Of a stretch of DNA of 64,000 nucleotides, positions 1 through 11,463 are shown piece after piece; the first letter of the stretch is position 1, and every line of letters starts with the position of its first letter. This stretch comes from Moniliella sp. 'wahieum' (Eukaryota; Basidiomycota; Moniliellomycetes; Moniliellales; Moniliellaceae). The notes below the pieces were generated by a model. The model was not told where the DNA came from. It searched no databases and was given only the letters and a program-made list of their open reading frames with translations. Position numbers and translations under genes: made by a program. The DNA is taken from contig RSEE01000136.1 of the NCBI GenBank assembly GCA_003971905.1, positions 17,501 to 81,500 of the forward strand, read 5' to 3'.

Positions 1-747
1 AGGCGCGGGGGTTTGTGCCGAAGCGTTGGGCGTGAGCCTGCGTGGAACGGCCCCTGGTGCAGATCTTGGTGGCAGTAGCAAATATTCAAGCGAGTAACCT
101 TGAAGACTGAAGTGGAGAAAGGTTCCATGGTAACAGCAGTTGGACATGGGTGAGCCGATCCTAACCGATAGGCTGATGCTGATCCATAGCACCCTTTTGG
201 GGGGTGTGGTTCGGGAAAGGGAAGACGGTTAAGATTCCGTCGCCGGGATGAGGATGTATGGAGCGGTAACGCAAGCAAGCCAGGAGACGCTGGCGAGTAC
301 CCCAGGAAGAGTTTTCTTTTCTGCTTAACCATGCTGAGAATGCGCCGTGGAATCGGGTTATCCGGAGAGACGGTGCAGGGCGTGGGAAGAGTGCTGGCGC
401 TACGCTGGCATCTGGTGTGTGCTCGACGGCCCGTGAAAATCCTGGTGCGTGTCTAGTCTCTCGCCCGGTCGTATGATCACCGCAGCAGGTCTCCAAGGTG
501 AAGAGCCTCTAGTTGAAACGAGAACGTAGGTAAGGGAAGTCGGCAAATTTGATCCGTAACTTTGGGAGAAGGATTGGCTCCAAGGCTTGGGTGCTGCCGG
601 GGGCGCAAGCTCCTGGCGGCTGGGCGGCGCGCTGCGGCGCGGTCCGAAAGGTGCGCTGAACAAGCGACTTGGAACTGGTACGGACGCGGGGAATCTGACT
701 GTCTAATTAAAACATAGCATTGCGATGGCCATAACGTGGTGTTGACG

Positions 748-781
<34 letters not shown>

Positions 782-797
782 AGTGAAGAGATTCAAC

Positions 798-859
<62 letters not shown>

Positions 860-912
860 TTAATTCGTGACGCGCATGAATGGATTAACGAGACCCCCAC
901 TTCCCCTATCTC
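1..912 (+). rRNA. Large-subunit (28S-type) rRNA gene, partial, 3' truncated
   Basis: This is the middle of a eukaryotic nuclear LSU rRNA gene on the plus strand. The near-universal block TAACTATGACTCTCTTAAGG lies at 821-840 and is followed by TAGCCAAATGCCTCGTCATT and ATGAATGGATTAACGAG (877-893). The GC-rich variable stretch around 590-660 is an expansion segment. The 5' part lies outside the window. On the 3' side, similarity stops at about 912, in the sequence CCCTATCT. The expected continuation (CTATCTAGCGAAACCACAGCC and the following helices) is absent here and I did not find it anywhere later in the window. The copy therefore cannot make a complete rRNA as shown. It is either the edge of the rDNA array, an orphan fragment or a misjoin. 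Confidence 0.93.
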
Positions 913-990
913 TCTGGTGGAGGCTCACAGTCCTGTTCGAGATGTTAGTATCTGATCCCCCCTCTCTTTTCGGAGAGAGGGGGGCTTTGC
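908..990 (+). other. Strong hairpin just after the rRNA break; weak U2 snRNA resemblance
   Basis: A perfect 11-bp stem (957-967 with 974-984, CCCCCCTCTCT against AGAGAGGGGGG) closes a TTTCGG loop. It is followed by a smaller hairpin around 984-1000. The bases before it read TATCTCTCTGG, GGCTCA and TTAGTATCTGAT, in the same order as the 5' end of U2 snRNA (ATCTCT, GGCT, GTAGTATCTG, ATCTGAT, then stem IIa). The Sm site and the 3' hairpins of U2 are not visible, so this is at best a 5' fragment or pseudogene and could be chance. Confidence 0.25.
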
Positions 991-2810
991 ACCCCTGCAA
1001 GCCAACCCTACCGATCCATACGACAAATTGGCAAAGAAAAAAAAGTGGAAACTAAAGAAAGTGAATTTTTGCCGTTTGATCCCCTCTCCCCCTTGTTGCC
1101 TCTCTGTTAAGGAGCCCCCTTGTAAGGTTCCGACTTGTGGATATACTGACCTTCTTCCGACTGGGACATATATTGACCCCTGCAGATGCTGACTTGTGAA
1201 TATACTGTTTACTAGTATAATTGGCAGGCCACCTGGGCAGAGTGCCGTCCGGCCACTCACCAGAGTGTTGTTCAATCCCCCTGTAACCTCCGTACGGGAC
1301 TTCTCTCCCATCCCCCCACAGTCCAATACATTCCCCTATAGTCTAACACTACCACCATCCATCACCATAGAACCGTGACTGCACCGCATCCCGTCCGATC
1401 GCCACGGTCACCACGGCATCACCCAGTCCGTATATAGCGCGATAGAAGATGAGGCACACGTGAGAATGCTCGATGCCACCCTTCATGATGCACCCTCCTC
1501 CTCTCCAGCTGGGCCCTACGCCTCTCTTTCTACCCACACCAGCCTCCCTCCAGAGCTCCATTTTTAGGTACAGTAAGAGACCCCTCCCCACCGCCCACGG
1601 CAACAGTGAGAGCAACAGCTGCCCCGCATGGTACCTCCCGACTTTGCACCCCAACCCTGCTAAGCGATCGACCTCCCCGCCGCCACCCTACGCCCAGTGG
1701 TCCTCTTACCCACCCCTTCACTTCGTACTAATACCGCTTGAACGTAGCACATGCCACGCTGAAGTTATGCCCTCTCCTTCCCTGAGATCTGAGTCGTTAA
1801 TAGTGTGGCGGCCCATATATTCCTAACCCTAGTGCCACATGTGCACGTGCATCTTGAGGTTGGCACATCGCATTTGGTCTGGCCTGCAACAGCCGCCTCC
1901 TCCCTTTGCCTCTCCACCTCCACCGCCACGTATGCCAAGTCATTGTTGCGGTCAGCACTTTCAGAATGTGCATTGGGCCGGCTGACTGTGGCTGGGCGAC
2001 CAATGCGGGGTCATTCGAGGTATGGGTGTACAGCCCGGGCTCCATTCGCTGTAGCCGGGTCTCAATCCCCTCTCCTCGACACAAGCGGGGTGGAGGATGA
2101 CATGCCGAAGGCCAGCTTACTCATCGGCTGAACGCATGCACTGCAGGGAGTAAGCCCCGCAGCGCTCCACGCTGTCTTTGCGCGTAGGCCTTCCGTTGTG
2201 GAGGCGGCCTTGGTCCCCTTGCCTGGTGGATCTGACGATGGGTTGGCGTCGGACGAGGATGAGGGGGACGGAGTGGGAAGCGAAGGGGGTGGATCGCACG
2301 GCAAGGAGACCGACAGCGAGGGCGAGGGGGCCGTTCGGGGCGGGGCCTGCTCGAGGCGGCCTTTGGTTCACCCCCTCCCTCCCCTCTGGCCCCTGGCGAA
2401 GCTCCTTCGCAGGGCAAAGAAAACAGTGCTATATTCGTCAACGTGGCCTGGGGCTCCATGCTTGCGGGGATGCCATTGTGGAACATCTCGTCCTAGTCAA
2501 TATCGGTGCGTGCCGACCAACGCAACCCTCGGTGCTGTTGTCTCGGCACTGTCCCTCGCCCGCTTATCTACTTGCTCCCCGCCAAGAAACGGTTTGCCCC
2601 TGCGTACGAACGACTCTGGCATGAAAATAGTGGCAGGTGGCCGCTGCAGCCCTTTTAGAAGTCCCCCCTCGGCCTTCGTGCCGCCCTGCCCCTCTGTCTC
2701 GAAGCGCCCCACGTGTTGTGCAAGACGATGAATGTGACGCAACTGAGTGCCGATGACTATGCCCCGAATCGGCAGTGGTCGGACGAACGGCTCCCCCAGC
2801 CCAGGCGACC
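991..2810. other. No recognisable gene
   Basis: I see no convincing gene in this stretch. All open frames are short and lack recognisable domains. A pair of similar blocks, GACTTGTGGATATACTG near 1131 and GACTTGTGAATATACTG near 1191, forms a small direct repeat. From about 2100 on, the plus-strand frames look more protein-like, with an acidic Ser/Glu/Gly-rich stretch around 2230-2340 and frame changes. This may be the decayed or mis-sequenced front of the coding-like piece that follows. Confidence 0.5.
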
Positions 2811-3264
2811 CTGGACGATCTCAGGAAGATCGATCAAAACCAAATCATCGATATCTCGGCCATGGTGGCTGTTCTGGCTCAACTGTATCGGTACGTTCGA
2901 TGACACATTATCCGTTGGGATACTCTTCTGCGTCCTTCCTGGCACCCGCCGCGGACGAAAGGGGGTGAAAGGAGAGAAAGAGCGCGAGGAGGGAGATGTG
3001 CTAACTCGCACATGTCTCCTGAGTAGATGGGGCACCATCCCAACTCTCACAACTGCGCAAGAGGGAGCACTCCCTTCTTTGCCCGATACACTGTTGATCT
3101 CAAGGTTGTACCTCAACTCCCTTGGCCAGCACACCACAGGGGAGCGGGGACCACAACGTGTTACAACAACTGGAATGATACGGAGGACCGACTGGCGTAT
3201 CTGGCGGCCAAGAACGTACTTATATGATGACGATCTTTTCAAGGTCATGACGCAACCCCACTAG
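2811..3264 (+). CDS. Unrecognised spliced coding-like fragment
   Basis: I do not recognise this protein. The frame 2811-2890 reads LDDLRKIDQNQIIDIS... and ends in phase at a GTACGT donor (2891). An acceptor at 3025-3026 (GAGTAG) joins it in frame to 3027-3264, giving LYR followed by WGTIPTLTTAQEG and ending YLYDDDLFKVMTQPH before a stop. The predicted intron is 136 bases. The same donor type is used by confirmed genes in the window, which supports real splicing. No start codon in frame is evident, and frames before 2811 appear shifted. It may be the 3' part of a larger gene or of an old transposase. Nothing here is diagnostic. Confidence 0.3.
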
Positions 3265-3529
3265 AAAAGGAACCGGAGGGGACGATATACTTACTGGATA
3301 CACTTCGCCTTATCCGTTTGATCAAGCTTCGCAAGATGCCGAGCACTGAACCGCCAAGTTGTTTGTCGCCATGGAAGGCACCGCCCAACCCGCGAAGGAG
3401 CAGCCCCGTTCAATAATAGAGTTGCCTGCTTTGACTGGAACATTATGCATGGCTCAGTGTTGAGGAACACCTCAGTGCTTCATCCCTTGCCGCCTATCTA
3501 CCTGCTCCAGCTAGGAAAATTCCTCTTGG

Positions 3530-3782
3530 TTGGTGATATCAGGGCGCCGTCGGCACTGTTCGCTCAGAACTGTCGCTTCCCTGCTGGACCACGTTGTGAT
3601 GGTGGTACGTTACCCACGTTCTCTTTCACTGTCCAAGTTACTAACAACCAAAGCAGATCAAACACCGCACCATAAGCAACTGGGACGTACGTACCCATGC
3701 AACGAGGAGCCTGCCTGGATCGATACCCCTTTTCCAGGCATACGAGCGTACGCGGTGGCCATGGAGGCACTGCCCCACTTGA
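3530..3782 (+). CDS. Unrecognised spliced coding-like fragment
   Basis: The product is unknown. The frame from 3530 (MVISGRRRHC...) runs to LLDHVVMV and meets a GTACGT donor at 3605. A 52-base intron with a TTACTAAC branch site (3638-3645) ends in AAGCAG at 3656. The next exon stays in frame (IKHRTISNWDV...) and stops at 3780-3782. The intron has every expected signal and is the best evidence for a gene in the first 8 kb. The upstream frame has a stop just before 3530, so either the true start is here or there is a frame break. No domain can be named. Confidence 0.3.
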
Positions 3783-6700
3783 CGATGGGCAGCTGCACTG
3801 GCAAAGAAAGGACCCGCTCCACTCCCCCTTCGGTGGGGTCTGCTCGGACGATCCTGATTGCCATTTGGCCGGGCAGGGACGTGCGAAGGGGGTCGGACCT
3901 GCATCCGGCTCTTTTAGCGGCCAGGCCCCTACGGGATAGCCACCTGCTTCTGGGCAACACGGCGGACGCCTTCCACGCCATATGCAGCGCTTCCTGCTGC
4001 AGTGCAGGTCTGGAGCGGCTGCTGCTCGTGCGAAAAGGAGAGACTAGGTTGGTAGTTTTTCTTGGCCGCAACAAGAGATGTTAGGCGACATGAGCACCCT
4101 GGCGAACACAACAATCGGCCGCCTCCCGAGAGCGCCGAGGCTGCCTCGGCGGAGTCCGAGGAGCAGCCGGCAGGGCAACGCCATGCAATGGTCTCGACGC
4201 GAAACAGCTGCGGAACATGGTGCTGGGCGGGGCAACAGCCAAGGGGGTAGCCAAATCGGCTGCTGCGACTGGGACAACGGGGACGACGGTGTTGAAGGCG
4301 TGAGGGGGGGGCGAGACGCGAGGAGAGGCGAGGAGAGGCAGGATGCACGACCAAAAGGTGCACTGGGTGCGCCGTGCGTCGGCGGCGCCTGCTGGCCGGC
4401 GACACGAAGTGGATGTGCGGATTGGTAGGCAAGGCGCCGCTTACTTGGTACGCTGTGCTGCCGAGCGTGGCAAACGCCTACTGGCCACCCAGAAAGGGCT
4501 GCTGTCCCCAAGAATCGGGAGCGTAGGTCGGTTCGTGGCCAGGGCAGGCCGATATGGACGCGCCAGCCAAGGAGGGGGTACCTGGGCTGGGAAGCCGCGC
4601 GCGGCGAGGGTCCAGTGGCGGGGGAGTGCGGTGCCGATGTGGGTGCGGGTGTCCCCCCGGCACACCTGGACCGCTCGGTTTCGCGACGAGCGTTGGGTCG
4701 TCGCGTTGCGGCCGCTGCGTCGGTTGGCGCACCCACAGTTGCCTTTCATCCACATTGGCTGCGACCACCACCTGCAACCCTAGCACCGCGCTGAATTTAA
4801 TCTCGTCGCGTCGGGGCGGCTTTTGCTTCTGCGCCACCAACCAGCACTTCGGGCCCGCTGCTGCAGCTCGTGTCCTAGCTTCTTCTCCTCTCGCTGCGCA
4901 CCAAGGCGGATGCGTGCTCATGGGGGATGGCGTCCCTTGCCTCCGCCTCTTGCTACCCATCCTTGTCCATGCAACGCCCGATGAGAGAGCGCGGCTGGGA
5001 CGCACGCCTAGGCGATGGTCTGCAGCAGCATGCCGAGCAAGACGCGCGGTTCACTCTCGCCCACCCACGTGTTGTCGGTACGACGAACCGGGCCTTGCCT
5101 GCAAACGTGAATCGTGTCCTTCCCGAATCTGCCGCTTTTGCTCAAGCACGGTCGACACGATGCTTGGCGGAATGCAAATCAACCTGAAGGCGGCCCACCC
5201 TTGGGGTACTGACAACTGGATGATACGTGTGGTGGCAACGAAGGCAGCAGTAGGGATTGCCCACTCCCCTTGCTGGTCAGCAGCACGCATCGTGCACACC
5301 GCTCACAGCCAGCAGCGCTCCAACCCAAAGTACCACCGCTTGTGGATGCTTTCTTTGCCGGTATTTGCTGTCCTCAGTCGACACAAGCGTTGCAAGAATT
5401 TGAGGTCCAATATCAAGACGTGGGTGGAGTCATCGCCAGCTTCTGGCACGATCTGGTGCCTATGAACATGAGGCCGCGCTTCTGCTGATCGCCACCTCAA
5501 GCCCGAGGAATGGGGGTTATTAGCCATGGTGGTCTGCGACAAGCAGAAAAGAAACGGTACTGCTGCTGATCGCCCCTGATAGCACGCTTGGTTGCGGTGC
5601 ACACCTCTCTGGACTTACAACTCCAGGATGAGTCCAGCGCGCTACGTTGTTGGTGGAGATGCCGATGCCTGTATGTGGTTCATATTCTGTTGCTGTGGCC
5701 CAAGTTGCTGACCATCTCGCTTTTGTCAGACGTACGAACGGGGGGTCACGCACTCATACAGTGCATCAACTCGTCGTGTCAGCGCCTGCCCCAGCGAGTC
5801 GCTCGAGGCGCCAATGGAGGGAGTGCCGGCACTGCGGGCACTGCGCTGTTTGGCCATGAGCTGCACCACTGGCACAGACAATTGCATTTCCCGCTGCCGC
5901 GCGGCAACCGATGGCCCTTGTGTTTTTGCGAGGAGCAGATGCTGTTTGGTGCTGCTCTGTTGTGCAGGGCCATGACGGGCGCGCAGAACGAGTCCGGGGC
6001 CCAAAAGGCCACAGCGGGTGCCTCCCGCACTTTGGCAACGCAAAGAAAAAGGATGCGGGTCAGCTGAGACTGGCTTGCCCGCCCGCCAGAGAAGGTGTTT
6101 TATGAAAGGGAAAACAAGCTCAGCAGCAGCTTCATCGCTTCGTCCCCACGGGACTAGGCCTGGCCCATGGCCAGGCCGGGACCTGTCGCTCGTCATCCCC
6201 CCTTGCTGGACCCTAGGAGAATGGGGGTGTGTGGCTGGATCGATGGACCTCACTCTCGAAGGAGTCTGAGAATGGATATCGCCATCTGGTTCGCCGACTG
6301 GGCTAGCAGCCATGCCAGGATGCCTTCAGTGGGCGGTGATCATTTGGCAGCAGCTATCCTTCATGAGGTCTTCCGATGCTACATTGTCAATCTGGCGCGG
6401 CACATTGAGGTGGAAGCCGACGCATTCCCCGCACCGTCTTGCCCGCTGGGTGGGCACTTTCCCCCGCACCTGCATGAAGATGAAAAAAGCAGGTGCTCCA
6501 TCGGGCCCCTCTCTACATGGTAGGGCCTGACGCTTCGGTTCTTGGGGCACACGTCATTACTCCGGCACACGCGTTACGTAGGAAGGAGATGGATCTCTTT
6601 GTCGATACGGAGACCAAGACAAAGCACCAAAAGAACAGAACTGGTACAAAGTGTGTTACATTGATCTTTGCTGCGGGCCGACTACCCCATCGCGAAGCCA

Positions 6701-8200
6701 GTGCTGCTTTGGAGCACTGGAAGGAGAAACGAGCTTCGATTCCTATCGCGTGGCCACTGGCCATTGGGCGCCCTCACTTTTGCGCTGCGCGGTTCGACGT
6801 ATGAGGGTATCCCCACCCAACTGTACCATCCCTGTTGTTTGCGTGGATGGGGGGGGACGTTTTCTCCCTCCACCTATCGAGCCGAAGCACAGCCTTGAAA
6901 ACGGGCTAGGCATTGTCGGCGCTCTCGGTTCTCATGAACGCAAGACGAGCTAGATGTTTTTTTGCAGGGCGTTCTGAACTGCGTGGGCCACGCCCGTTTG
7001 GATGTTCAAGTTTAGTGCCAGTCGTAGGCCAAGGCGGGGAAGGTATCCGGCGTGCCGCATCCCTGGTCATCAGCGGTACCACTGTATCCAGCCGGATTGA
7101 TGCCTCCGTCAAGTGTGGGGCTGAGCGAGCCGAAGCAGAGCCGTCTGAAGATGCCGTAGGCGCAGAAGCCCTTCTGGCCAATGTGCCCAAGGAAGGACTT
7201 GGTGTTACTACTATGTCGGTGAGCCTATCCAACTCGGTCTGTGCTGGCCTCTTTTCGCTCTGAAGATTGGTGTGCGTCGGCGGCTCGCGGCATCAGCCTC
7301 GCCATCAGGACTCCATGGAGAACATAACATGGGCCATCAGGACTCCATGGAGAGCATGTCATGGCCCGCAAATGGTGAGGCTGATCGGAGATCGTAACCC
7401 TCACCACGCTGCCGATTCTAGGGGCCGAGGGAAGAGGAGCGGGCAGCATAGTGGGAGCGGGCGCCAAGACCTCGTGGGCTGGACTGGGCGCAGACGCGCA
7501 GCGTATGCTCATCGTCCCATTCTTTCTGATGGCGTTCGTCGTGGGGCGTGCTTGTCTGGATATTGACTCTGATTTGCGACGTATGTTACCGCGCTCACAG
7601 GTTCCTGTGTTTTTCTCCGTACGTCCTCCCAAGCGGCCAATCGTCGCGTAATGCATGAAAACGACACCCTACAAGACGGCTTTCCCTGTGGACCGTGCCT
7701 AAGAGCCAGGGGACGAGTTAATCATGGAAAGTAGGATGGCTAATATCCAAGTGCCTGAGCGACATGTGGGCGGGATGGGCTGTTGGACGGGAGGGAGGCA
7801 ACTGGTGGTGGCACAAGACGGAATAAGTCCACCTTGGTCACCAGTGTGCCTGTGATGGCCGTCGTGCGTCGCGAAGGGTTAGTTTGGGCGATGGTGGCGG
7901 CTTGCGTTGCTTGAGCAAGTCGCAAGAACTAGTAGCTTGAATATTGTGAAGCTTGAAGAGGCTGAGACCTTGTCACGGGTCGGGCTAGATGGTACGAAGC
8001 GTACAAACAGGGAAGGAGCGAGACGCTCGGACGAAGACACTGGAAATGGGAGCGAGAGCAGCCAGGCCATGACATGTGACAGCTATTGATGCTTAGCGCG
8101 TAGCGCCGACCAGACGCCTGCAGTATTCATTCTCACCCCGCCGGGCGAGCATGCACTTGTCGCTGCCCACCGGCTGCCCGCAGTCTCAGGGTGTGGCGCG
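3783..8200. other. No recognisable gene; scattered open frames
   Basis: Open frames of up to 303 codons (4554-5465 plus) and 230 codons (4044-4736 minus) occur here. Their translations are rich in Arg, Ala, Cys and Pro, match no family I know, and overlap each other on both strands, as expected for GC-rich DNA. Short stretches such as VDAFFAGICCPQSTQ near 5345 and RQREMQLSVPVVQLM (minus, near 5890) look protein-like but are isolated. No reverse transcriptase, integrase, transposase or helicase motif was found. An inverted repeat lies at 7292-7385. Confidence 0.5.
7292..7385. repeat. Inverted repeat enclosing a direct repeat
   Basis: ATCAGCCTCGCCAT (7292-7305) is matched at 13 of 14 positions by the reverse complement of ATGGTGAGGCTGAT (7372-7385). 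Between the arms a 25-base unit, GCCATCAGGACTCCATGGAG plus five more bases, occurs twice (7301-7325 and 7333-7357), differing at one base. The structure could form a cruciform or a transcript hairpin. Confidence 0.7.
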
Positions 8201-8335
8201 AAGTGACTAGTGACTGTGACTGGTGACTGCGACATGTGACGCATGTGACGCGTGAGTGATTGTGACCACGGGCGATCGATGATCGATGATCGATGATCCA
8301 TATCCATGATCGATGATCGATGATCATCGATGCAG
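8201..8335. repeat. Heptamer-repeat island (TGACTAG, TGACATG, GATCGAT)
   Basis: The first half (8201-8262) is a run of GTGACTAGTGACTG, GACATGTGAC and GACGCGTGAG words. The second half (8273-8331) is GATCGAT repeated with 7-bp spacing, in two blocks separated by CCATATCC. It lies about 450 bases upstream of the PEBP-like gene. Confidence 0.8.
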
Positions 8336-8784
8336 TTGATGACGCAACACACACCGTCGCAGCAATGGCGAGCAAGGCGGGGGGGATCGGTTGGTGCCTA
8401 GCAAGCGTCGCAGACTCGCCTGTGGCCTCCTGTGGCGGGAGGCGAACCTGCCTCGGATACTGGCCAATGCAAAGGCAACTCCTTATGTATACCACCCCAC
8501 ACGAGAAGAGCACAAGACACGCGTCGCAGTTTCAACGTTCAACCATCGATCACTGATTAATGATCGACGACCATACTCTGTATCTGTGCGGTGCGACTCA
8601 GTATAACATGTACGTATGGTAACCGCTAAGCCGCCGAAAAAGCGGAGGGCGTACGGATACTTCGGCCGAATTGGAGCTACCACACTCACGCACGTTTCCC
8701 CACAACCTGCCATAGGACACTTAAAAAGGCAGATGATTCCATCCCCCCACCCTTCCTTACTCTTCACCATCACCACCTACTACC
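8336..8784. other. Upstream region of the PEBP-like gene
   Basis: No gene is seen. A further TTCAACGTTCAACC/ATCGATCACTGATTAATGATC cluster lies at 8530-8565. The last 80 bases are pyrimidine-rich and carry an A-rich core-promoter candidate. Confidence 0.5.
8721..8729 (+). promoter_or_regulatory. TATA-like element
   Basis: TTAAAAAGG lies 56 bases before the start codon of the PEBP-like gene and is followed by a CT-rich leader with CACCATCACC repeats. Position and context fit a fungal core promoter, but the element is only inferred. Confidence 0.35.
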
Positions 8785-9576
8785 ATGACTCGGCTTCCTC
8801 TCTTGGTCCTCGCAACTATCTCACATGTCTGCCCACACGGTCGGCTTGGGCCCTACCGACAAAGGCAGCTTCAGCGTTGTCCCACCAAACATATCCGTAC
8901 CCTGGTTCATCTACCAGGCCCAGTCGGAGTTGCACCTCAACTTTGCCAACTCGAACGTGTCTGCGGTCGTTGAACAACCCGGCCAGCTTCTCACACCCAA
9001 TCGTAAGTCCTTTGTCCCCCAATGGAGAAAGGAGACCGATGAGTATCGGGTAATAGAGGATGAGACGTGAAAGGCGAGAAGGGATGTCTGATATTCTTAT
9101 TCCCCCGATCACAGAAACCACGGCTCTCCCGCAAGTGGGTGTCAACCCGCTGTTTGCCCTCGCGCACGGGACGGAGGACAAGTATATCTTTCTTTATGTT
9201 GATCCGTCGATCTACGGGACGAACGGGTCTGAAGTTGGACTGCACACGCTTGTGGCTAATTTGACCATTGCCTACCCCCTCTGGAGGGCTGGTTGACCAA
9301 CTTGACCTACACCTCTGGCGAGTTTTGGCTCCTTACATCAGCCCCACACCATACGAGGGCGCCGATGTGCACAGCTATACCCAACTGCTGTTTGCACAAC
9401 CTTTGGGATGGACCCTTCCGTCCAAATATGACTACCTTCTCCCTTATAACCCGACAAACCTAACGAACCGTCTCGGTCTTGACCTAGCCGAGTTTGTCCA
9501 AGGAGCAGGTCTGGGCGAGCCGTTAGCGGCGACATACTACAACATGTCCAAGATCCCCGAGCCCGCGTCGAGTTGA
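8785..9576 (+). CDS. Secreted PEBP-like (phosphatidylethanolamine-binding) protein
   Basis: A small secreted protein of the PEBP fold, a family that binds phospholipids or small ligands. The start at 8785 gives a hydrophobic leader (MTRLPLLVLATIS) that looks like a signal peptide. The body then continues in the next frame from about 8825 (VGLGPTDKGSF...), so one base seems missing near 8820. A 112-base intron (9003-9114, GTAAGT to ACAG) joins AAT C to AA ACC in frame. The second exon has the family core, DKYIFLYVDPSIYG then GLHTLVANLT, corresponding to the DPD and HW segments. After another one-base shift in a C run near 9275 come HSYTQLLFAQP and the C-terminal FVQGAGLGEPLAATYYN, which is the usual PEBP ending. 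Family confidence is good. The exact ligand is unknown. Confidence 0.7.
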
Positions 9577-11463
9577 CGCATTCTCTCTTTTCCGTGTGCA
9601 TGAAGCGAAGCGCGTGTTCCAAGCCACATCCGATTTGATCAGATTTGATCGTATGCAAACTCAGCTCAGGCCCGTCGGCTCTACCCAACACTCGATCCCG
9701 CTCCCCAATTCAATTCAGTCCGATCAAGTGAATCGGTAGCCATCGCGTGGTTATCGAGTTGTCGTATCCTTGCCATATAGTCGACCCGCGCCCGTTTATC
9801 TTACATTTCTATTGCGCCTGCGCAAACCTTCCCTCTGTTCTTTGCCTCCCTTTCTACCTCTGTTCGTTAGCCTTTTGATCTAGCCTGTACCCATGGTCGG
9901 TGGGGGTTCTTTCCCCATCCCCGTCCTCGCCCTTCAGGCCTATCCTGTTCACCAAACCTGCCCGTTTCCATGAATTGATTCTGTGGGCAACTTCTGCTCG
10001 TAGTTATTCCTCCGCCCTCGTCCTTGTCCTCTAGCTCCCGTGGCTTGCTTTCAGCCGTTCACATCCAAACAGGTCGGTGTGCCCTCCTCGTGCCACGTGG
10101 AAAAAGCCGCGTGGGTCCCCCTTCCACCGAAGCCGCCTTTTCAGTCAGAGTTCAGCTCCAGCTCTGACAGTGTTTGTCCTCCACTCCCCCCTCCCGTGCC
10201 TGAGCCTCGAAGGCTTCATACGCGTTACTACCGTCCAAGCTGGTGCAATGTACTAGCCATGCAACATCTGCAGCCGCCTCTGTTGTACGCGAGAGGTCAC
10301 TCCTTGTCCCTAATCCTGCTCCGACCCACCAATCAGCCCAACCGCGTAACTCCCGTGAGTTGACCTTAAGACCTCCAAGGGATCGTACCTCTGACCTCTC
10401 TTCCCCGGGCGTTCCACCTGGCGGTGCCTGCCCCTGACAGTGTCATATATAAGTGTATGCAGCAGATAAGGGCATTTTGAATCCAAAACGTAAAAGTTCA
10501 GCTGACAGGAGAGTTACTCTCTGCGCTCACCAGTCCTTTCCACGTTTGCCACTAGTCGTCTTGCTTCAATTATGTCCTCCCATTCTGGGATTTGATTCCA
10601 ACCATGCTTGTGCCCACGCAGTAGTACTAGATCTGATCATTCCCATCTCGAGACTCAGTAGTCTCATCAGTTGGCGGCTGATGCGTGGCCTATAGAATAC
10701 TGTGGCAGCCTTTCCTCTTTTTCAGATATCAAGACGATATGGGTGGAAGAATGAATCGATAGTGGCAGTGGCGCGAAAAAGGAAGAAAGGTGTGTCTACA
10801 GCCAGCTGCCAGGTCTTAAACAATGATTGTTTTTGGATCGATGGCATAATAGTCTGACAAGTGCATATATCTGCTGTAATTACCCCATTGCCAACTAGTG
10901 ATGCGCATCATGCATCATGCATCGTGCACATCATGGCCAAATCCTGCATCACATTAATCACGCTGCTTCACGCATGACGTCATGCGTCGACGCGCCAGCG
11001 GGCGAGATCTCGGAGCGGCTCACACCCCCTCTTCTATGCCCCACCGACGCCGTCAGCAAGGCACTGAGAGCTGCCAGTCCGCCCTACACGCTTCGCCTCG
11101 ACTTCACTCCTCATCGGCATACACTGATATCTCGTGACAGGCCACCTGCCCGGCCAGGTATACTCCTGCCCCAAGCCGACGGACGCTGCGCGCGCGCGCT
11201 TGCTGCTACATCCCAGCAGCATGGGGGTAGTCAGACACGACGCGCGAGTGTGATCGAGTGATCTCCGCATCTATATTGTCGCTTCTTCACCCGCCTGTGT
11301 TCATCAGCCGGTAAGCGTTTAAATACCCTGATCCTGCTTCAATCGCCATTCTGGCCAACCCCATCCAGACGTCCGGCCATCCCTCCCTCCCTCAGTCCGA
11401 GGAGTGTTTGGCCTGTATACGCCTCCACAGCGAACGTATCGCCCTCCCCTCCAATACGACACG
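9577..11463. other. Intergenic, no recognisable gene
   Basis: Two open frames (10040-10363 and 10453-10695, plus) are Pro/Ser-rich and without a family match. A short stretch near 10726 (ATATCAAGACGATATGGGTGGAAG) resembles one near 5410. TTTAAATACC at about 11318-11326 may be the core promoter of the epsin gene. I cannot support a gene here. Confidence 0.5.
10893..10990. repeat. Heptamer-type island (ATGCAT, CATGACGTCATG)
   Basis: This island contains AACTAGTGATGCGCATCATGCATCATGCATC and then ATTAATCACG and CGCATGACGTCATGCGTCGACGCG. The repeated ATGCATC heptad and CATGACGTCATG palindrome match the islands seen elsewhere in the window. Confidence 0.55.

Noticed and set aside
913-8200. An R1/R2-type or other mobile element filling the region after the broken rRNA
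   Set aside because: No reverse transcriptase, endonuclease, integrase or transposase motif was seen in any frame, and no terminal repeats were found. The break position alone does not prove an element.
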